DNA of 64,000 nucleotides, taken from NCBI GenBank assembly GCA_033977485.1, contig CM066984.1, forward strand, positions 48,844,600-48,908,599. Direction: 5' to 3'. Below are positions 23,601-36,800 of the stretch, one piece after another (position 1 is the stretch's first letter; every line of letters starts with the position of its first letter). Below the pieces are notes generated by a model that worked only from the letters and a program-made list of their open reading frames with translations, was not told the origin of the DNA and ran no database searches. The translations under genes and the position numbers were made by a program. The DNA is from Hydrangea macrophylla. Taxonomy: Eukaryota > Streptophyta > Magnoliopsida > Cornales > Hydrangeaceae.

Positions 23601-26600
23601 GTTGAATCGTTAGAAGCATATTGAATGTGAGAACCTTGATGAAATTAGTAGGAGGAGAGAATTTAGCATGTTGGCCATTTTTTCCCTCGGTTAAAAGGAG
23701 CATGTTGACCATTGAGGTTCCATGTGTACTGCTTTAGTTCAACCAGACCTTAGATCTGGAGTATAAAAATCAGTGCTCAGTTAGTACGTATATTGAGGCT
23801 CATAAAACTATACACATTTAAAACATTTGTGTGAAGGTGTAAATGAGGCAGGCTTCAAAATGGCAGATTCTGGCTTGGGTCGCTTTGATTTTGGAATGCT
23901 AGTTGAACCTCCCTCGCCATGTTTGGTAGACCTGGGTTTAAATGTGCCGTATGTGGAAGTGCCCATACACTTATTCTCTATTACTGTGCAAAAATACTTC
24001 ATGATGTGAGATATCTCTAAGGCAAACCCAGGGCATAAGTCTCTTGCTACAGTGGGGTACAGGGATAGGCTAGCTAGACATACACAGTCTTATCCCCATT
24101 AGGCCCTTTCGAAGCCGTGACCTCTAGGTCAAATGGAGCAACCTTAGGTTGCACAGAGGCTCGCACTCTGATTTGTTATCGGGGATATCCCTATAGTTGT
24201 GAAATAATGCAACGTACAAATGATTTTACAGTAGGCCAACGCTATGGAGGTTGTACCTTAGAGCATTAAAAGGTTGGGAGAAAAGTTGAATGATTTGTGG
24301 ATGGAAAGGGATTGGAGTCCAAGTGCCTTAATTCACTCTAGGGGCGGGGGCGGTCCTTGGACTAGGAAATCTGTCAAGGGTAGACTTTGAGAACGCGAGT
24401 CCATGTTCTGGCCTAGGAAGCACTGACACTTCAAATGAAGTGTCGTATTTGTGTTTGACACACCTCAGACACCGACACGTGTCGGACACACCAAATATGT
24501 GTTTGGATGTTATCATTATATTTGCTAATAATGCTTAAATGGTAGAGTTGGTGGCATTGTTATGATATTTTCATGTTCTATTGTTGTTTGGAGGTAATTT
24601 ATTTAACATCTCAGTTCTTAGTTACTTCAAGAATATTGTTATTTTTTTTGTTATTTTGTCGTATCGCCGTTTCGTCTCATGTCTGTGTTGCCAATTTTGT
24701 ATTGGTGCTTCTTAGGTTTTGGTCAAACCTGCGGCATAGGGAAATAATCCCAGATTTGATTGTAATTCAATTAATCCAATTAATTAGGGATGATATGTGT
24801 GGGTACTATTATCCGCCAAACCTACCATGATTGACACGTGTCATCCTATCACATGAAGACACCTTACAAGTTCCTGACGGATAAGGATGAAACAATAGCC
24901 ATATATCGGGGCGCCCCATGTATCCCACGACGCAGGGCCTACATTACTTCATCTGGGCTCATTTAGACTACCTTTGGTAATACTCAGCTCAGATAGACCT
25001 CGATTAGGGGCAGATCTTGGTGCAACACCACTGTACCACGATATGGTCATTCTAGACCATGGTACGGTAAAGTCAGTCTTTGTTCTATCGGGAACTCTTA
25101 GGTTATGTGGCTTGGTTGGCTTAAGAGCAGAGCTCACTTAGGAAGGTCGCGACGGTCTCTTCTTCTATACAGTTCCTAAGTCTTTCTCAAGGTCAGTGAG
25201 ACTATCTGAAATAACTCTCAAGTATACCCCGAGGACATTCCTTGTGTTGTCTCCGGACGACACGTGACATTTGGGTACACTTCAACAGGAATGAGCCACT
25301 CAGTAGTGCTCATGCCTTGGCACGTGTCCCAATTACTATAAATAGGAACAATACCCTCAGTTGCGACATAAGAGACTCTGGACATTCTGAGAGAATTTTA
25401 GACATTCCACTTGGGATTTGTGCATTTATGAGCTCATTGTGTATATTCCTTCACACATAGTTGCTCGACCATTAATTGCATGGGTTTCTCTCTGAATACT
25501 CCCCCACTCACTGTCCTTTAGTTTGTCTCTCTTTACCTCTCTTCCGCTTTCCTTCGAGACTTCCTCTGCACCATTGATTCTTAGATTACTACTCTCTTAC
25601 GAACTCTTCTATCTTACCTTACTCCACCACTCAGAAATCACTACCTACATTTTGGCGACTCCGCTGGGGAGTAGCATCTTTGAAACAATGGTAACTGTCT
25701 TGAAAAGCGGAAGGGTCCTGGGCGAAAACAATGACAACGTCGATTATGAGGAAATACCAGAGAGAAACCCTGTTCTAGACACTCTGGTAAAGATGTTCGA
25801 GACGATTCAAGCGGCTTTGCAACAAACTCAACAAGACATGCAGCAGACTCAACGGCTTATTCTGGAGTCGTTGGGAACTCTGCAACAGCATGAAGCACCA
25901 CATACCAGGGAGACCCCCACGACCAGGGACATCTTGCCACCAGAAGCGAGACAATCTCCACCTGTCGAGATCCATAGTGGAAGCCAGGATCAGGTACCAC
26001 AAGCAACTACTGTGGGGTCCACTCTTGACTCCACTCACACCCCGCCACAAACGCATCTGACTTAAAGCTCAACACCTGTCGATATCTCCCTACAAATCCA
26101 AAAGGAGGTGCAGACTTTGCTCCAGCTGGAACGAACGCGTTTCATGGGCTCCATCTACTGCGATTTTCGTCCTCCATACTCAACGGAAATCGATGCTATG
26201 CCGTACCCCATCGGTTATGTTCCCCTAGTTTTTCGTCTATTTAACGGAAAACAAGGAAACTCTTACAAACACGTAGCAAGGTTTGTAGAAACCCTGACTA
26301 ACTACAGAGGGGACCATGGCTTACGTTTGAAGGAGTTTTCCAAATCTCTAACCGACAAAGCATATACATGGTACATCAACATCCCCTCGGGACCATCACC
26401 ACCTGGGAGACGATGGTCCAACGCTTTCACGAGAGGTTCTTTCAAATGGAAGAAAGCGTGACCCGCTTTTCTCTTACTAAGATTATCCAAGGACGCGACG
26501 AAGACATCCTCGTATATGTCAAGCGATTCCGAGAGGGATCCATTGACTGCCACGATGATAATTCTACGGAGCTCATTAGAATTTATGTAGATGGCGTGTA

Positions 26601-29490
26601 TCACTGCTTCAAAATCTACCTTGTCAACTCAGGTATCAGGACTTTCTCGGCCTTGATGGAGAAAGCCGGAAATTTGTAGAAGCAAAATGGACCCATCGCC
26701 CGAGTTCCCGTGTGGGCTGTAGGAAGTAAGAGCCATCTTCAAACGATGGGTTGCGGAGAAGGTTATTGAGATACCGGGAGTGGACAATCCATTAAGCCGC
26801 GAAGAATTGGCCAATGATGATTTCTGGTATTTGCGGAGCCTGTTTCACAAGAAAATCCTGAGCAATGAGTTGGAGATACCCAGCGCTCAAAGTATCGAAA
26901 TGGATCCGCTCCCCCACCACGGAAAAACTCGAGTCGCTATGTCGTCCTATTATGACGAGATTGAGGAATCGCTATGTATGAAGCGCGGAACCCGAGTTCG
27001 ACAGTGAAGAACTCATTGTCAGGCAGAATAATACGCTGATAAAGACCGTCAAGTTCCAACGATTCTTTGATTAGCTTGGCCTATCTCCAGAGGCTAGGTT
27101 CGTAGCGACCAGGGCAATGATAGGTACCACGGAGATACAGGTGGAAGAGTACATAAGGGCAGGAGGATCCATGCAACGGATGCTCCGTGAAGCTGCATCA
27201 AAAATTACTTTTTCAAGAGAGGATAGGCAAGTGCCCTTTGCGCACAACAGGCCGCTGTATGTACCAGTAGAAATTAATGGCATTGAATTCCAACGTGGGT
27301 TCCTGGATTGCGAAGCTTTTCTTAACCTGATGTTGCTGGACGTCCACTTTCCGCCGCTGGATACTTCGAGCAAGACCTAAGCTTACCATCGATCGTCATC
27401 AACGGATTTGGATAAGCTTCTCAGTGAAGCCTGGGACACATTACCATAAATCTCACTATGGGACCTATTCGATGTCATACCAGATTTCATGTGATCGACG
27501 CGGATACGGCATGCCATGCTTTATTGGGAAGAAACTGGATGCACAAATTCTCCCTCATCCTTTCCACATACCATCAATGCGCGAAGGGTATTGTTAACAA
27601 CAAGATTGTCCGTATTGTCGCTTCTATGGTAAGCTTAGGGGTCAAGATCCTTCGTATGTACTCGCCCAATCCCGAGGTGGGAACAAGCAAGACAGAACAA
27701 TTTTGAAACGATTCCCAGAAAAGGGAAAGGCAAGAAAAAAGTTAGCAAGGAACCAGAATGCTATCGCGTTCGTCTCCCAGACGGAAAAATCGTCTGTCAA
27801 TTATGGCGGTCTCCGGGGACTCCTTCACAATTAGAAGGGTACATAATTACAACACGATCGACGCTGCCTTGAGCCATCACGAGGAAGAGCTAAAGGTGGC
27901 GCCGAAATGTTTGCAAGATAGACCAAGGAATAAACAACAAAAGATGGAACAGATAAATCTAGCGGATACGGAAGGACAGTCAGCTAAAATGTTTTTCATT
28001 TCATGCGATTAAGCAAAGAAAGGCGGGCTGAACTCATCAATTTGCTTAAAACTAATTTGGATGTCTTAGCGTGGACCTACGTTGAAATGCCAGGGTTGGA
28101 CGTTAATATCATAGCTCATAAACTTAATGTCTCGGCCGCAACAATCCAAGTGAAGCAATCAGTGCGAGTCTTTCGCCCGGAACTGGAAATGCAAATAAAG
28201 GAGGAAATCACAAAGTTATTGAAAGCGGGTTTCATTAAACCCATACACCATCTGACATGGCTGGCCAACATCGTGCCAGTGAAGAAGAAGATTGGTCAGA
28301 TACGCGTCTGCATCGATTTTCAAGATCATAACAAAGCATGCCCAAAAGTTGATTTTCCACTCCCTAACGTGGGAACCTTAATCGACGCGACGACGAAACA
28401 ACAGATCTCCTTTATGGATGGTTTCAGTGGAGATATAATCAGATCAAGTTGGACACTGATGACGCAATGAAGACGGCTTTCAGAACGCCGCTGGGCAACT
28501 TCTTCTACACGGTTATGCCATTCAGACTCAAGAACGCAGGAGCACCGTACCAAAGGGCCATGATGGCTATATTCCACGACTTCCTGCATTCAATAATGGA
28601 ATTCTATATTGATGACCTCGTGGCCAAATCAAAGCGTGAAGATGATCACTTCAGAGATCTGTAGACAGTCTTTGATAGATGCAAGAAGTTTAACTTAAAG
28701 ATGAATCCGCTGAAAATGCGCGTTTGGGGTATCGTCGGTGAAGTTTCTTGGATGCATTGTCCATCGCCATGGTATCGATCCGGCAAAAATCACCGCCATC
28801 TGGGAATGCCACGACCAACGACCACAAAGTAACTCAAAAGTCTGCTAGGAAAGATATCTTACCTATGAAGATTCATCCCCGCCTTGCGGAACTCGATCAT
28901 TCTCAACTCTGTTAATGAGCAATACAACATTCGCTTGGGAGTCGCAGCACGATTTGGCTTTCGAAGCAATCAAAAGGGTGCTGACCTCCCTGAGAACCAT
29001 GACTATCCCGACAAAAGGCCAACTGTTGCTCCTATATCTTATCTCTACAACAAAGTCAATCGGAGCATTACTCGCACAAGAAAAGCCTATCTACTACATT
29101 ATCCGTATTCTCCCAGGCCCATAGGTAAGGTATTCAGCGATGGAGAGACATTGTCTGGCTCTCATATTCGCCATGCAGAAATTTCGTCACTATCTCTTGG
29201 CATTCCAGCTAAAGGTCATAACCAAATGTGACCCCATCAAACATTTCTTGGGCAAGCCAGCCTTGTCAGGTAAAATAGCTTGATGGCTTTTTACTCTGGT
29301 TGAATTTGACAATGCATGCTCGCCGCCGACAGCAATCAAAAGTCAGGCTTTGGCAGATCTGCTAGCCTAATTCCCTAGCGGCGAGCCCGAGCCTATCATC
29401 GAAGAACTTCCAGGTGATGACTTCAATGCATCTACTGCAGTCGCAGCACAAGGCACGTGGGTACTTTGTTTCGACGGTTCATCCACTTCT

Positions 29491-29526
<36 letters not shown>

Positions 29527-32500
29527 GTGGTTTCGAACTGGGATCGTGCTTACCTCACCTAACAAAGAAGCGATGAACCTATCTTTCAAGTTGTATTTCC
29601 TATATTCGAACAATGAGTTAGAGTACGAGGCACTCATCTTGGGACTCTTGGCTGTAGAAAAGATTGGAGTTGGAACGATAGAGATCGCGGGAGACTCCAA
29701 TCTTGTGGTTAAATAGATTGATGGAGATTATGCCATCAAAGAACCTGCCTTCGCAGCTTATCGTACTATACTACAGCAATACCTGGATAAATTTGGAAAT
29801 GTCCATATCAAGGACGCACCAAGGTCTAGCAATAGGCACCCGGATGCCCTCACAACTTTGCCATTCAAGCTGGACATTGAAGGTGACTCCGTTACGATCG
29901 AAAAATTCAAAAGGACACTCACTTGCACAATCACAGAGCTCGTTTCACACAAAGAGGACAAGCTGAGCGACTGGAGGATCCCAATTCGACGCCAACTACA
30001 AAGTCAAGGATCCACCCTTTTGCCACACTTAAAAAGTTTTTTGATTTACCAAGGCGAACTCTATTTCAGAACCCCTAGGGGGTGGGTCGCTAAATGCATG
30101 GATAAAGGGGAAGCTGCACTTCGCCTCGAGACGATCCACAAGCTAACGTGTGGCAATTCAGATATCAGCTTGTATAGGATCATACAAAGAAGGGGATTCT
30201 ATTGGTTGGAAATGACCAAGCGAATGAACTCCAACAAAGCTGCGCCTCATGCCAAGAGTTCCCTGCCTGAAATGAATGCAACTTCGTGGAAACTGGAAAT
30301 GACTGGCGCAAACTAGACATTGATTTCCTCATAGAAGGAATCCTATCGGTCGAAAACATTGACGCATCCTCCGTCAAGAAAAAGGCATCGCAGTTCTTCG
30401 TGAATGAGAAAACCCTATTTCAGAAAGGTTTCAACGGAAAGGCTTTGAAATGTCTCGTAGGCCAAGAGGTGTACGATGCCTTGCAACAAGTCCACCAATT
30501 TGAACATCAAGGAGGAAATAAGCTGTACCAACAACTCTTTACATTTGGGGTACTATTGGCCTACAATGGAGAAAGATGCATTGGACTTCACGAAGAAGTG
30601 CAAAGCCTGCCAAATACATGCCAATAGTATACACGCTCTAGCCGTAGGGCTAAAATGCCTAACGAATCCCTGACCGTTCCATACTTGGTCAATGGATCTT
30701 ATGGGCGCCATAGCACCATCACGAGGAAATATTTGGATACTAGCGGCTGCGGAGTTGTTCACAAAATGGGTAGAGGCCATATCACTAAGAAAAGCAACTG
30801 GGGAAAGCATTGCGAATTTTGTAAAGCAGTACATAATTTGCAGATTTGGCACCCCCAAGGCGATACTATCTGATAATGGCAAACCCTTCACTTCGAAGCC
30901 CGTTACGAGCTTATATTTCAAGTATGGCATCTCACAGCACAAGTCTAAAGTTTACTATCTTAAGGGAAATAGGCAAGCCGAGGTAAGCAACAAGACCCTC
31001 TCCCAAATTCTAAACAAGACTATGACTGATTTCCCTAAGAATTGGTCGGACCAATTGCCATTGGTCTTATGGGCCTATCGAACATCTAAGTGGCACCCTA
31101 CTCAAGCCATGCCTTTTCTCTAGTCTATGGTACTGAAGCAGTTGTCCCTGCTGAGATTGTGGTCCCGTCAGCCAGAATTGTACTTCAAAGCGAGGTCGAC
31201 TTGGATACGAGATATACAGAGTTGGAAAGCCTAGAAGAGAAATGGGACAAAGCCAAAGGAGCCTTGAAAGTGTACCAAACGTGAATAGAGCGTGCTTATG
31301 ATGCTTTGGTTTGACCCAGACAAATCAAGGAAGGGGATTTGGTTTCAAAAGCAGCAGCACACGTAATGCGAAGCATGTCCGCCCCTAAGCTCACTCCTAA
31401 ATGGGAAGGTCCCTATCTTGTTAAAGAAATCCATGATAGTGGTTATTGCAAATTGGTCCATCGATGGTAGCGACCAAGGGACTCTGAACCTCAAATAGGT
31501 GAAGTCTTTCTATTCTTAGGCTGACAACTTCTCTCTCTCTCTATGGATAGCACAATTTATGTTTCCTTAAGATATTCGCTACAAAAGCAACAATTTATGA
31601 ATATAAGCGTGCACTTTGCACCTTTTCTTTTATTGTGTACTTAAGGGTAAGTCTTTTCCCTTTCATTTCAATTGTTCATTACCACTCACAGAAACAGACA
31701 AACGCTCGGAATAAGCCTGTTTCCACACACCATATGTTTGTCCAAAGCAAAGAAATAAAACACAAATACGTGCACAATGAACACAGCACGAACAAAAGAT
31801 AAGTCTGCTTCATTTACATATTTGTTTATTACAAAAGTGTGGCGAACTGCCCATACAGAGGTGCTCGACCAGACGCACTGGTGTTCAACCAGACACACCA
31901 TCTTCTCCAACCACCACCAACTACCAAACAAAAAAAAAGTAATAAAAAGAGGAGTCCGAAGATTCCAAAAGTCGGCCCAACCGGCCCCAAGGATTTAAGC
32001 GCCCAGAAGATCCGTGCTAGTTGACCAGTTATGAGTTACACCAACCATAGACACTTGATCTTCAATTGCCCGAATATCGGCCCCTAAACTAAAAAGATAA
32101 GCATCAGCTTCCCTAATTTTTTCATTCAGATGCATTGACGCTTTGGTAAATTCGGAGCAAGCTTCATCAAAGGCTCGAGAATCCGCATCGTTGACAAGAT
32201 GCAGGCGAAGTTGTTCGGATGACAGGTCGCCAAATTTATGGGCTTCCATCCTTACCTCCTCCAGATAGTCCCTGTGACGACTCTCAAAGTAATGAACGCT
32301 CTACATAAGGCTAGGACAATGACGTCTCTCCCTCACGATGAGGAGACGAGTCGCCAACCAAGCCACGTCCACCTGACGTCACTGCTACTTCTCACATAGA
32401 AAGCCCACGCGATCAAGAACCTTGTAAGTGATGGAGCCCAGAATGTGTCCCTAAAAAGTTTCCACAATCTCAGCCAAATGAGCACAATATTCTCTCTGAA

Positions 32501-33852
32501 GGTTACAGTGAAAGTCATCAAAGAGCACCACATGACTTCTACTTTGTTCGACACTCTTTTGTGGGTACAAATATCTTGATTGTGTATGTTGATGATATTC
32601 TTATTTGTGGGAGTGATATTACTGGTATTGCAGATTTGAAACGTCATCTTAGCCAGCACTTTCATACTAAAGACCTTGGTGCTCTTCGCTACTTTCATGG
32701 GATTGAGGTTGCTCGTTCTCGTCAGGGTATCTCTCTGTCCCAACGGAAGTATGTGCTTGACCTTTTATCTGAAACAAGTCTCTTGGGTTCTCGAATCTCG
32801 GTCGGTTGATACTCCCATGAATTCCACTATTAAACTTGATGGTGAGCAAGGTGCCCTGTTTACCAATGTCGGCGGATACTGACGCATGGTTGGGAAGTTA
32901 ATTTATCTTACTATCACCCGTCCGGACATTACGTATGATGTCGGCGCAGTTAGTCAGTGACGGTCCACTTTTGGCTATTGTACCTTTGTTGGTGGAAATT
33001 TGGTTACATGTCGTAGTAAATAGCAAAATGTTGTTGCGCGTTCCAGTGCCGAATCTGTGTATAGAACCATGGCTCATACTCATGGTTCAAGGTCGCAGTA
33101 TCGGTCTCGGTTGCTGAGGTAGCGGAGACGACTCGGTCGCGGCGCCACGGACTGGTATCGGGCGATACGCAAAGATACGCTAGATTTAAGGTTCAAAAAA
33201 ATCTGGAAAAAGAATGAAAAATTCTAAAATAATTAGAATAACAAATTTGGCCTAATAGATTGTCACAATACACAATGTACTAATTACAATATCACATAAT
33301 ATCTGATACACACGCTGCGGATTGAGTATCTGATAACACTATATACATAATTGTGTAAACAATGTTCAATAACTACCAAAAGATGTAAAATTAAGTCTTT
33401 TGTTTATTAATAATTATACAATGTGGTATATATATATATTTTTTGCTAGCTTAATGTGAGGAGATAATATTATACTTAAACCACATTATACTTTTTTCGG
33501 TTGGGATATAGTCGTATAGCATAATATATTATATTATACTATAATGTAGTATATTTGTATTATAAATAGGTGTTAAGTCTAATATAAGTGTTATAATGTT
33601 AAGTCTAATACTTTATCCAAAAAAAAAAAAATGGTAAAGTCTAATATAACTTAAGCCTACTATATTATAGTCGTGTTAATTGTATTAGTTGTGTCTACTT
33701 TATCATAGTGTTAGTCAAATAAATATCAAACCCAAAACAAAACCATACCTTTCTCAGCCTTCTTCAAGCGTGCGATACAGAAGAGAGACAAATGGAGAGA
33801 GCAAAACCTCCACAGATCTATGCGAGAGAGAGAGAGTGAGAGAGAGAGAGAG

Positions 33853-33885
<33 letters not shown>

Positions 33886-36800
33886 ATAACAAGCAGATCT
33901 GCGTCGAGCATATCTATGCGAGAGAGAAAATCGAGATCTCAGATCGTGGAGTCTCACGAAGGCCTATCTACTTCATATCTATGAATATAATGCAGAAAAG
34001 GTAAGATTTGAAACATTTGCCCTCTTTTTCAGACTCAAAAATATGTCGTGAGAGATTGGTCTCGCCATCTCGGCTGAGATCTCGTACGCTACGGCACCAT
34101 CTCGGCCGATACGACGCGTTACAGCCGATACCACCACCGATACTTCGTCTCTTGAACAATATTTGTATCATCTGTGTATCTCGTTTTGTTGGGCTTCGAA
34201 ACCGACTCGATCGAGACGACTCGGTATCGGCCGAGACTTCGAACCTTGCTCATCCTACTTCTGGGATGCTATGGGTTCGTTCTCTACTTCAAGACCTTGG
34301 TGTCAATGCACGGTTCGAAGTCCCAGACGAAACCAAATCGTCTCGGTCGAGTCAACTCGGTTTCGCAGGGTAACGAGATCTAGAGCCGAGCCAAAAATTA
34401 ATCAAAACTACGTAGGATTGGACACCATCTCGGCCGTACCGCCATGTATTGGACGAGATGGGTCCGTCTTGCACGAGATCTCGGACGAGACGACAGCTTG
34501 AATCTCAGAGGTACAGATTTGAGGGGAAAAAAATAGGGAAAATTGTACCTGAGGTCAAAATCGTGGTTGAACCATCTTCAATATTCGATTTTCTCTCTCT
34601 CTCTCTCTCTCTCGCTCCCATAGATCTACGGCGACCAGATCTGAACGAGCCTCGACTTCTCAGCTTCTCCAGTCCAGTTCGTCTCTCTTTCTGTCTCTCT
34701 GTGCGATCTCGACTTCAAGTTCTTGAGCTTCTCCAGTTCGTGTCTCTCTTTCTCTGCTCGATCTGCTGGAGGTCTCTTCGTCTCTCTCATGCCATTTTTT
34801 GGTCGCAGTGAAGAAGAGGAGAAAGGTTAGGGTTTGTTTTGTGTTTGGTTATTATTATTATTATTTTTTTCATTTGGTTGTGAGTGTGTGACTTCCGACG
34901 TGTATATGTGGTTGTGTTTGACTTAGGTAATGACTTAACACTTGTATTTGGTTGTATATTATAGTATAATATATTATGCTTAACACTTAAGTGACTTATT
35001 AAATACTAAAATACTACCACATTATATTAGACAACACTATAATACACCAATTTATAATTATATACTGCCACATTATATAATTATTAAATTATTAATTATA
35101 ATTATATGCTACCACATCCACATTATATAATTAATAAATTATTAATTATAATTATATACTACCACATTATATAATTATTAAATTAATAATTATAACTTAT
35201 TATTTTAAAAAATAAATTAAATTTGAAATTCGAAACTTATTATTAATAAATAATTATTGATAAACAAAAAACTTTATTATTTATAAATAAATCACGTATT
35301 ATTTCTTGCTAAATTATATTTTAAATTACAAATACACATTCGGTTTATTTGTCACATTTGGTAGTTATTGATGAAGGTAATCCTAATTATGTATGTTGTG
35401 TTATCAGATACTCAATCCGCAGCGTGTGTATTGGATATAATGTGACATTGTAATTGGTATATTGTGTATTGTGACAATCTATTTGGCCAAATTTTGTTAT
35501 TCAAATGATTTTATAAATTTCCATTATTTTTCAGATTTTTTAAACCTTAAATCTAGAGTATCTTTGTGTATCGTCCGATACCAGTCCGCGGCGCTGCGAC
35601 TGAGTCGTCTCCGCGACCGAAGCGACCGTGACCGATACCGCGACCTTGAACCATGTGTTAATGTCTCTGCTGCCATGGAAATGTTTTGTGATAATCAACC
35701 AGCTCTTTTTATTGCTAATAATCCTGTTTTCCACGAGTGTACCAAACATATAGAGGTTGATTGTCACTTCATTCGGGATTTGTTGGCCAAGAAACAGATT
35801 GTTATTGTTCCGACAATCAACTTGGTGATATTCTCACTAAACCTGAGCCTCGGGCTTCCTTTACATTTTTGTTTTCCAAGCTGGGGCATGTTTGATTTTT
35901 ATGCTCCAGCTTGAGGGGGAGTGTTGAGTGTTAAGAAAATAATTAAGGGTAGTATGGTACTTTTTCCTTGTACTCGTATATAAATGCAGAGATTGTTGGG
36001 TGCAGGATTAATTTTCTGCCCTATTATTTTATCGTCTTCTCTTCTCTCTCTTCCCTGCTTCTCTAACCTTTCTAACCCTAATCTAATACTACAAGATTCA
36101 ACTACTACCATATATAGGCTCCGAGTCCTTACCATTGAACTATTGGCTTCTTTTATGAATGTCGGTTACATCTATTGTTGTAACATTCTAGTTTGCAGAC
36201 CAAACTATGTTTAATATTTATATATTGCCACTCTGTCTCAGGTTAAGAATTTTTAACAATCGACACACTTGCCTCGCACTTCCGCTCCTTTCTGAATTGG
36301 ATACTGTTAATAGTGTGTATTATTGTATCTTGGGTTGTCCCACATCGCTTCGTTAGTTTAGTTGTTTAGGAGTTAGACGCCTATATATAGGCTCTTGTAT
36401 TCTTCGTCCTATTAATTCAATATATTGTGAGTATACACACATCTACATGGTATCAGAGCAGCCGATTTGAGTTCGCTCATCTCATTGCCGACCCAAAGTT
36501 AGGGCCGAGAGTTGTCCATTGCTGAACCTCTGTGAGTGTTCGAGAGTCTGTTCGAGAGTCTGGTTTGTTGTATCCAATCACAAGCCGCAAACCTCAAAGG
36601 GACCACACAAACCCTAGCCGCAAGCCACAACAAGGGAAAACCCTAGCCGCATCACTTCAGCACCTGACCCAGCCTCCGCTGAGCCTCGCCTGACGTCGCC
36701 TGCCTCCGGCGACCCCCGTCCATCGTCGCCGCTCCTCCGGCGATCTCTGGCGATCCCTCCAGCACCTGTTAGCAGCTCCGGCGACCTCTCCAGCCCCTCC

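Larger units (their letters stand above)
32530..36258 (+). mobile_element. Copia fragment A (RT/RNase H + 3' LTR), split by two hAT elements
   Basis: Copia coding pieces lie at about 32530-33080, 34257-34308 and 35656-35914. Between them sit hAT copies 2 and 3. The first piece has [13 protein letters not shown] and [19 protein letters not shown]; the last has [28 protein letters not shown] and the ending FYAPA stop, then polypurine GAGGGGGAG. The 3' LTR is 35922-36258. The 5' half is missing and joins the Tat element at about 32525-32530. Confidence 0.85.

Noticed and set aside
24100..24140. A tRNA gene suggested by the B-box-like GGTCACGGCTTCGAAA
   Set aside because: No cloverleaf or anticodon arm can be formed; the surrounding sequence fits a tRNA-derived SINE.
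29479..29700. Proline-rich minus-strand frame opposite the poly-G run
   Set aside because: It is simply the complement of the G run within the RNase H pseudogene.
33840..33884. (GA)n tract as a GAGA-type promoter element
   Set aside because: It lies inside non-autonomous hAT copy 2 and is most simply a microsatellite; there is no adjacent gene.
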